Origin: Helichrysum umbraculigerum
Lineage: Eukaryota > Streptophyta > Magnoliopsida > Asterales > Asteraceae
Assembly (NCBI GenBank): GCA_949592205.1
Contig: CATIUR010000004.1
Span: forward strand, 7,381,001-7,445,000
Direction of reading: 5' to 3'
Length of the DNA: 64,000 nt
The notes beneath the pieces were generated by a model. That model did no database searches, was not told the origin of the DNA, and saw only the letters and a program-made list of their open reading frames with translations. This document shows positions 57,301-64,000 of this stretch, one piece after another; the stretch's first letter is position 1; every line of letters starts with the position of its first letter. Position numbers and translations under genes: made by a program.

Positions 57301-57600
57301 TGTGTTTAAACTTTCATATAAGTTAGAATTAAGTTATTAGGAGAAACTTCTTTCGTTAACTTTTAGAAAAGTCGTTTCACCTCTCAAAGTGGGGTCTCAT
57401 CGGATGAATTGAATCGAGAATTGAAATGGTAGAGACGAGAGTCACAAAATTGAACGTACAAGCAAATGATATGTGTCATACAAAATTTATGTATTGTCGA
57501 AAATACCCTCACTTCCTTGAATTAAACTTGTCATCGATCTAAGGAATTTATAGAAAAGCTATAATTATTTTGGTGTGTCGATTCCTTTGATCTGAGAGTG
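57301..57600. other. No gene seen
   Basis: AT-rich space between the LINE relic and the MITE. Confidence 0.5.
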
Positions 57601-57609
57601 AAGATTCTT

Positions 57610-57965
57610 TCATTCTGAAGGCCTCTCCTTATGGCGTCAGTTTGCACACCATCAGTTGGCATCAGTGAGTGACACCATAGGCACCACCCATCAGTTGGAG
57701 ACATCGGTTTGGGGACTTCGGTTTGGCGACGGATGAGAGAGGGTGTGAGTGGGGCCCAACTGGTCCATTTCAAGCCAAATTAAAAAAAAAAAATTGTATT
57801 AAAAAAATTGATTAAATAATGTGTGGGGCCTGAAAATAATAAGGGAAGTGATGTTGCTGTTGGCAGGGGAGTGTCAGTTTGTGTCAGTTGGGGGAAAAGC
57901 TGACGTGGCGCTGAGCTGGCATGCAACTGATGCGTCAGTTGGCGTCACCATTGGGAGGAGTCTCA
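57610..57965. mobile_element. MITE-like element (related to 22.7 kb)
   Basis: The right end, complemented, is CTCCTCCCAATGGTGACGCC. The left end, CTCTCCTTATGGCGTCAG, is an imperfect match, with CATCAGTTGGCATCAG against CATCAGTTGCATGCCAG further in. G-rich body. No target duplication found, so boundaries are approximate. Confidence 0.45.
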
Positions 57966-57983
57966 TAATAATATAATATAGAA

Positions 57984-58010
57984 CTAGATTATAACCCGCG
58001 AATTCGCGGG
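57984..58010 (-). mobile_element. Helitron 3' terminus (minus strand)
   Basis: On the minus strand the perfect palindrome CCCGCGAATTCGCGGG (57995-58010) is followed by TTATAAT and CTAG, then T. This is a textbook Helitron end. The element extends to higher coordinates and may include the kinesin and ATP synthase fragments, which lie on the same strand (inference). Confidence 0.8.
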
Positions 58011-58313
58011 CTATCAAATTTTTTAAATATAAAAAATTTATATCATATTTTTTCTCTTAATTTTTTTTGTGTATCTATCGATATGTGTTTTAAGTTTATC
58101 AAGAATGATAGACAAATCATAACCTACTTTAGTTGGATCAAATATTACACATATTAATAAAGACACGTGAGAAATAGCTGAAACTACGTAAACACTAATC
58201 AATGTTTAACGAAATACATTGATGTCTAAGATATGGAAGCAAGACTTTATCTTAAAGAGGCCCGCTGGACACTTGATGTAGGACAACAAAACCCAATTCA
58301 TTAATATGTAAAA

Positions 58314-59101
58314 GAGAAAATTACAAAAATCATCGTTATGGTTTACCTCAAATTTCACTCGCAGTCCTTTAATTAATTTAATTACACAAATCATCCTTTA
58401 TTTTGAAACGTGTTACGTCAATAGTCCTTTACACTAACGATTGTTAACTCTCCGTTTAAAAAGGACCATGTATGTAAAAAAAATTATTCTTAAATTTTTT
58501 TTTAGTAAAATATAAATTATAAAATTTGGCATACGTATAAATACATTGTTAGGGGAACATTAAAATATTTTCATTTCTCTCATTTTATTCATCATCAAAT
58601 TTGGTCGTATTCTCCTCTAATTGATCACATTTTATATTCCACCAACATCTTTATACATTTGTGGCTTAATTAGTTCTCACTTTTCAACGCCGTTTTACTT
58701 CGAAGCTTGGATCATCAGAATGGACTATTGACGTAACACGGAAGGTCCTTGAGTGGTGGAAGCCGTTTGTGGACTATAAAATTTTATTTTTCAATGCGAA
58801 AGAGAAACAATTTGATGATGAATTTGCTAAGTAAAATGTTAAAGATGAAAATGATGTTTGTTCACCTAATAATGTATTTACATATGCTAAATTTTATAAT
58901 TTATATTTTACTCAGAAAATTTATAAGAACAAAAAAATTTACACACATGGTCCTTTCTAAGGGAAAGTTAACAATCGTTAGTGTAAAGGACTATTGACGT
59001 AACATGTTTCAAAATAAAGGATGATCTGTGTAATTAAATTAATTAAAGGACTGCGAGTGAAATTTGGAGTAAACCATAAGGATGATTTTTGTAATTTTCT
59101 C
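58314..59101. mobile_element. Mutator-type MITE with long TIRs, 788 bp
   Basis: Ends GAGAAAATTACAAAAATCATC on the left and the near-exact complement on the right. TIRs are about 300 bp (GTTTACCTCAAATTTCACTC, TTACGTCAATAGTCCTTTAC and their complements). The 9-bp duplication TATGTAAAA lies at 58305-58313 and 59102-59110. The 82-residue ORF inside is not a gene. Confidence 0.9.
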
Positions 59102-59110
59102 TATGTAAAA

Positions 59111-59604
59111 TCATTGAATACAAAAGAATCTAATTGCTTCCACGAATAATTTCTAATTGTAATACTTTTTAGAAAACTTGACTGTAATAACCATTGAACA
59201 ACCAGATAGCTTAGTGTTAGCATCTATAGTTTATGAATCTTCAGCCACTCGAAACTCAATTGTTGTTGCCATCTTTGGCTGGGTGCTTAAGTTCAGTCGT
59301 GGTTGAATTGTATTGATACACAACTGTATTAGTTTCCGATAAAAGGAACAACTACGTGGTTGCAAATGACTTTTAAAATACTATCATATTATCTATCGAA
59401 ATTGTTTTTGATTGAATATGTTCACATGCTTCGTCTTTGCTTATAAATTTAGAATGTACATATAAAAAAAAACTCAATGGATCATTTCTTGATTTTGTTT
59501 ATGTAGGTGCATTGTTCACACAATGAGTATCGATAGAAAAACTCACAATATTATATATGGGCAAATGTGGGTTGAAGTTTTCTCACTAATTTATAAGATA
59601 GCCA
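59111..59604. other. No gene seen
   Basis: AT-rich spacer between two Mutator MITEs. Confidence 0.5.
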
Positions 59605-59613
59605 AACTTTAAA

Positions 59614-59931
59614 GGGTTTAGTGCGCGCAAATATATCAAATTATAGTCTGACATTCATTATATGTAGCGAACTATTCGGGCTTCCATTGTATGTAACGAA
59701 CTTGTAATTTCATTACATTGTATGTAATTTTTGGTACTCCGTACTTTTTTCACGTGTCGACTATATAAGCTGACACGTGACGTGTCTTACAAACGTTGAT
59801 TTGACCAAAATACATACAATGTAAATAAATTACAAATTCATTACATAATATGTAAATTCGAGTAGTTCGCTGCTTACAATGAATGTCAGACCATAGTTTG
59901 ATACATTTGCAATTTTGCACTTACTTAACCC
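59614..59931. mobile_element. Mutator MITE related to the 14.7-kb Mutator
   Basis: 318 bp with a 9-bp duplication AACTTTAAA at 59605-59613 and 59932-59940. The left end GGGTTTAGTGC is identical to the terminus of the complete Mutator, and the following bases (GCGCAAATATATCAAA against AGGGAAATGTACCAAA) are similar. ATTGTATGTA motifs recur in both. Probably a deletion derivative or relative that could use the same transposase. Confidence 0.85.
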
Positions 59932-59940
59932 AACTTTAAA

Positions 59941-60694
59941 AACCTTTGATAAAACAAATAGCTGCAAAAAATGCTTGTACATGTATTTAATAATCTATAA
60001 GTTTGGTTCCTCAAATTGTATTTATATAATTTAATGAATACATAAAGTGTCCTCAACTAAGATAAATTGTACAACGATTTATATAATTCACAATATCATT
60101 TTTTACTTCTTATAGAGGGATTAACAAATGGATCCTAAACTTCACATGTTTTCATGGAAGACAATGTGTAAAGGAAAAGAGATGGGACAGTAAGAAACAA
60201 TGTGTATGTGAATTAGAAGTACAACAAAACATGGCAATAACAATTTTTCTGCAATACATACTTCCCAACACACATGTGTGAGAAAAAAGGTTATATGCAT
60301 TTACCATAGTATCAGATGTTGCTATCGACCCTTATTCAATCTTGTGATGCATTTCATATGTAAATATGAAAATGAGTATAAAGTTGTTCTCGATGGGGAC
60401 TCTGGTCAACGACTTTTTAACATATGCACATTGGTAGCACAACTTAAAGGTTGTCATTTCAACTTGATTACTTGTTAACAAGTCAATTGTGGTGGTGTTT
60501 TTTTCATGATAAGGATCACGATGAAAGTAACCTGTTTTTAGTATAGGACTTGAATATAATTCTAAATAATGGTATTCTCCAATTAAAACATCAAACAAAA
60601 TGCATATATATATAATCAAAACAACCAAAATAGTTTTAACACCAACTTTGAGAGTACACAAAAACTTATTCCCTTAGACATTGTTAAAAGTTAA
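59941..60694. other. No supported gene
   Basis: AT-rich. Short open frames on both strands show no recognisable content. Confidence 0.5.
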
Positions 60695-62870
60695 GAATTA
60701 TTAAAATGCCAAAGATAATCAGGCTCAGAGGAGTCCGCTGGTGGCAGCATCAAGTTCATCACCACACCATCGGTAATCGCAATGTAAAAACCATACCCAC
60801 CTTCATATGTGGAATATGATTGTTGTGAGTATAACTTGGAATTATCAGACATATTTTTGCTTCTTGACCATGACTTTATCAACCCAATCAACAGAGCCCA
60901 TGTCTTGTATTATCCTCTAGATATGTCTCACCAGGACTGCTAATGGGAGGCCATGGAGGCGAATCTGCTAGTAGCTCATCTAAGTCAAAGCTTTGTGTTT
61001 CCTATCTTGACCTAGAATCTTTTCCCACATGAAAAGAAAAGATAGACCATGGGTCATTTTCAGAAAAAAGAGAAACAAATCAAAGGAGAGATCATGCAGA
61101 GGTGTCATAATGGGCGGATTGAGTAACTGGTTGGAATGGTTAATTGTTGAATCAATTTTGATGGGCCAAAGCATGTTGGGGCAAATCAGAAACACATTTT
61201 TGCTTAAATTCTGCTTGTTGATATAAATAATTAGCATGCCAAGTGTAAAACAAATATTCTATAATCATATATAACCTCTTTTGAAATATAATCTATAAGG
61301 TAAGCTTTTAGCATGTTTGCCTGGTTTGACCCATGTGACCCGTTAATGTCCGAGTTACATTTTTTTATTTTACCGCTTAGAGAAAAACTTAACCCTACTC
61401 AACCCATTTATATGTAAATGGGTCAAAATTGATAACTCTAAGACCATGCAAAGAGCAATGATTCTATCTTTTGTTTTATGATGAAGCAATATATTATTAT
61501 TTACAATTTACAATTGGAGTACCTATGTCATTGTGGTTGATCTAATTCATTGAACTTATTGATTACCTTAGTTTTGCCAACATCCATCCTTGATTTCCTA
61601 CGACTCTTCGGCAGTTCGGCTCACTGAATAAATCTCTAGGCAGGAATGAGATGATAGCTCACCACCTGGACTTCCAGATGCTTTGTGTTGCACGCCTTCG
61701 TTATCCCCTTATTTCTTTGCAAGTGCCGATTTAGTAGACAATCTAAAACAGGAAATATTACTTAAAAATATAAACAAATTTAAACCAAAACAAAGATCAA
61801 CTTTCATAAATAGCTTAGAGCATGTGAGAAAACTTGTTCTCCGAGGTCTTTCACATCTAAACTATTTTTATGTACTTGGGCTGCACCGAGTTCAACACTT
61901 GCAACTCGCTGTGCAAACATAAGTGTGCTAAGTGTTTATCCAACAACATTGAATTCTGAGCTTATGTGCACAAACATAAGTGTCTTTGCCTACCCATTTA
62001 GTAATACATGCAGAATACGAAAAAAATAGATTTATACTTGGAGGCAAAAGGGAATAATGATTATCAAAAGCCAAAGCTTTATAACGATCCTGTTGTTTTA
62101 CCAAGTAAATCTTGAAGTAATTGGGTGAGTTTGCTGTTTCTGTGAGGCACGTGTGAATTCTTTTGGGCAAGAAATGTAATCACTTTGCCTAATGCTGAAA
62201 GAGATTTTATTGATATGTTGTGCCTTTTTTAATCTATCTCCAGCAGCTTCAGATTTGTCCACACTTTCATTCCCTGCTAGATCAACCAACTGCATACAAC
62301 CAAGAAGAAGAACACCAGCTCATGAAATGTTAGTGTTTAGATATATATGCTCTAGTTCTCAAGTGTAAACGTAAGGCAAACTGAAAAGGATATCTCTTGT
62401 TTAATCCTTTGGTATCAAGCAGATTCCAAACTTGCTCGTTATAAATCTCAATCATTTGAACAGAGACTTCATATTGAAGGGTATCCTTCCTCTGTTTAGC
62501 AAAAGTATTTTAAATATATTTTTTGGTGACGTATCTTTGATATTGAAGGTAACGTACTATATATGTTACCAATGTACTTGTTTTTCAGGATCCAGCTTGA
62601 CCATATCCGAAGATGCATACATTGTTACCATCAAGATTCGAGTGAATGAGGGACAAGGTATCTGCGAAAACCTCTGCTGCTACAGCACATGCGGGTAAAT
62701 GGGTTGTTCCTCGTCAAACTTCAACTGCATCACATGTACGTAAAGAGCAAATGATCAAGACATAATTACACGTAATGTAAACTTTGGGAGACCAAAAGCA
62801 TATCCACCAACCTTGGGTTGCAGAGGGACGAGTACTTTGTTGAAGTTAAACAATCTGCATCCTTTTCCAT
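60695..62870 (-). pseudogene. KIN-14 kinesin pseudogene or fragment
   Basis: Minus-strand pieces in kinesin order. CRLFNFNKVL is near 62835. ADTLSLIHSNLDG and the P-loop GYGQAGS-stop-KT follow, with TGA at 62585-62587 replacing the P-loop Gly. QYEVSVQMIEIYNEQVW is near 62450. LVDLAGNESVDKSEAAGDRL and AQHINK lie in 62295-62200, then a 1-bp shift and SLSALGKVITFLAQKNSHV, RNSKLTQLLQDLLG to a donor at 62102. STLMFAQRVASVELGAAQ is near 61900 and ALAKK near 61720. DLDELLADSPPWPP and DWVDKVMV lie near 60900-60990, and the C-terminal DELDAATS, SSEPDYLWHFN near 60710-60760. The C-terminal signature places it in plant KIN-14, microtubule motors with a central motor domain. The calponin-homology N-terminus was not found. 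The broken P-loop rules out motor activity. Confidence 0.88.
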
Positions 62871-63563
62871 ACTTTGCTGGAGTGTTATGATACCCATCCC
62901 CCAATAACCATCATAGAGCAATTAGAGTAAACGACATTACCTGATTTTAACTTTGCATCATACATGTCAATTGCTACAAGTATTAGTCGCTGCAAAAGGA
63001 TCCCACACTACAGTCAAGATGACTCTAAATCCACTACATATACACAAGGTTAAACAAAAGCAAACATATTAAAGGACTAAAATAAACTTCATTCTTGAAA
63101 AGGTTGTGGGTACCTTCTGTAGACGTGAACAATTCTGTACATCAACATATTTTGAGGTATTGACAGACTCATCTTCAGATATAACCCGTAATGTAGGTGT
63201 TCTATTGCGTTTTAAATGTTATTATAATCATTGAATATAGTAATGCCATAAGCTAAAGTAATTAGAGTACTTGCTTTTCAAAAGACAAGGACAAGGCCAT
63301 TTTTCATAATTCATCAATGTAGCAAATGATCAAGACATAGTTACACATCAGGTTAATTGACAACAAAGGTGGTTGAAGTACCTCAAGGTAAAACATATGA
63401 AATAAATTGTATCAATACTTGCATATAGTCAAATAAACTAAACATTATGGTAAGCTATAATGATTCAACCATCTCTCTATATATTTATAACGAAGAATGG
63501 AATCAACGCGTACATATAGTATATACAATTTGAGGAGTAAATCGAGATAGTTCATAGGTATAC
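62871..63563. other. Spacer with one exon-like piece (minus)
   Basis: At 63202-63114 on the minus strand a stretch reads RTPTLRVISEDESVNTSKY and onward to CSRLQK, then a donor AAG|GTACCC. It may be a further captured exon; I cannot assign it. Another short reading, QRLILVAIDMYDAKLKSG, precedes a GTAATG near 62938. The remainder shows nothing. Confidence 0.35.
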
Positions 63564-63611
63564 CGTAGCTAGGGTGCTAGTACCGGAGTAAGGGCCGGGC
63601 GGTGGTGCCAT
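63564..63611 (-). pseudogene. First exon of mitochondrial ATP synthase subunit e
   Basis: ATG at 63611 on the minus strand, 16 codons reading MAPPPGPYSGTSTLA plus Thr, then a donor ACG|GTATAC. That N-terminus is the highly conserved start of plant mitochondrial F1Fo ATP synthase subunit e, a small inner-membrane protein involved in dimerisation. The rest of the protein (in known plants continuing with a single membrane helix) is not found downstream within the window. I therefore take it as an exon-1 fragment, although an exon 2 hidden in a long intron cannot be excluded. It lies upstream of, and on the same strand as, the kinesin relic. Confidence 0.7.
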
Positions 63612-63797
63612 TCAATCATCGATCGGAGAGATGGAATTCGTTGGTTGAAAGAGTAATATTATAAGCCCTAAAATTTAGCGTACACTATTATAGGATCTTC
63701 GTTTGTGAATCGTTTCACACTGGAGAAGATGAATACCTCTTTGTTTGAATTGATTGTTAAGGAATTGCTATTGTAAATTGCGAGATGGGAATCACGA
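63612..63797. other. Probable leader/promoter DNA of the ATP synthase fragment
   Basis: No coding sequence seen. If the subunit e exon was captured together with its leader, it would lie here. Confidence 0.4.
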
Positions 63798-64000
63798 GGG
63801 TACAATTATGGAAAGTATGAAAGTACGAACAGGAGAGTGTCATTTGTATAAAGAGAATACAAAACCAATTTACCTCCTAACTTAAATAACTCACAAACGA
63901 CAAATCAAAATATTATGAAAATTGCACCATTAGATTCAGCGTTTGATCCTCTTCGATTTGCCGTCCATCAACGCATACTTTCGATGAAATTTTTTTTCAC
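63798..64000 (+). mobile_element. Fold-back TIR element, copy C (cut by window end)
   Basis: From about 63798 the sequence follows the GGGTAGGG-type arm of copies A and B with more divergence: TTTGTATAAAGAGAAT, ACTCACAAACGACAAATC, AAAATTGCACCATTA, CCTCTTCGATTTGCCGTCC, ACGCATACTTTCGATG. It runs off the window before the telomere-like centre. Confidence 0.7.

Noticed and set aside
58749..58997. 82-residue open frame
   Set aside because: It lies within the TIRs of a Mutator MITE and reads across its inverted repeat.

Overview
This window is plant nuclear DNA, almost certainly from a eudicot. The signs are spliced genes with GT-AG introns, TTTAGGG telomere-type repeats, an F-box/DUF295 gene family, a plant KIN-14 kinesin relic, and plant-type Copia, Tat-Gypsy, Mutator, Helitron, hAT and SINE insertions. 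The Gypsy type with an antisense gene and the PB1-like Mutator transposase would fit Asteraceae, but that is a weak inference. The window is TE-rich and gene-poor. The only clearly intact host gene is a single-exon F-box/DUF295 gene at 27236-28354 (minus).

Layout. 1-5 kb: a U2 snRNA 5' fragment, two oppositely oriented fold-back elements with telomere-like arms, a broken F-box/DUF295 gene and a reverse-oriented tRNA-derived SINE between 16-bp target duplications. 5-12.3 kb: a complete young Copia element (145-bp LTRs, 5-bp TSD) and a 3'-truncated relative. 13.5-20.6 kb: a broken gene of a second F-box family, then a complete 5.87-kb Mutator element (185-bp TIRs, 9-bp TSD). The Mutator carries a four-exon transposase with one stop and a convergent two-exon GRF zinc-finger/membrane gene. 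20.6-33 kb: diverged repeats, Helitron termini, a CACTA-like end, a hAT MITE, a Mutator transposase N-terminal relic and the intact F-box gene. 33-55 kb: copies of the second F-box family, a 71-bp minisatellite, a MITE with empty sites in its paralogs, a 10.1-kb Tat-lineage Gypsy inserted into one F-box copy (505-bp LTRs, 3 differences) and a probable Helitron of about 4.5 kb. 55-64 kb: Mutator MITEs with 9-bp TSDs, a LINE reverse transcriptase relic, another Helitron terminus, a decayed KIN-14 kinesin, the first exon of a mitochondrial ATP synthase subunit e gene on the same strand, and the start of a third fold-back element.

The genes do not form a pathway. The window records nested transposition into a local F-box gene cluster. 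Its most interesting parts are the two-gene Mutator, the Gypsy with its spliced antisense gene, and the kinesin/ATP-synthase fragment pair that may be Helitron-captured. TE boundaries were set by reading target duplications directly. Assignments to families rest on motif recognition without database searches.
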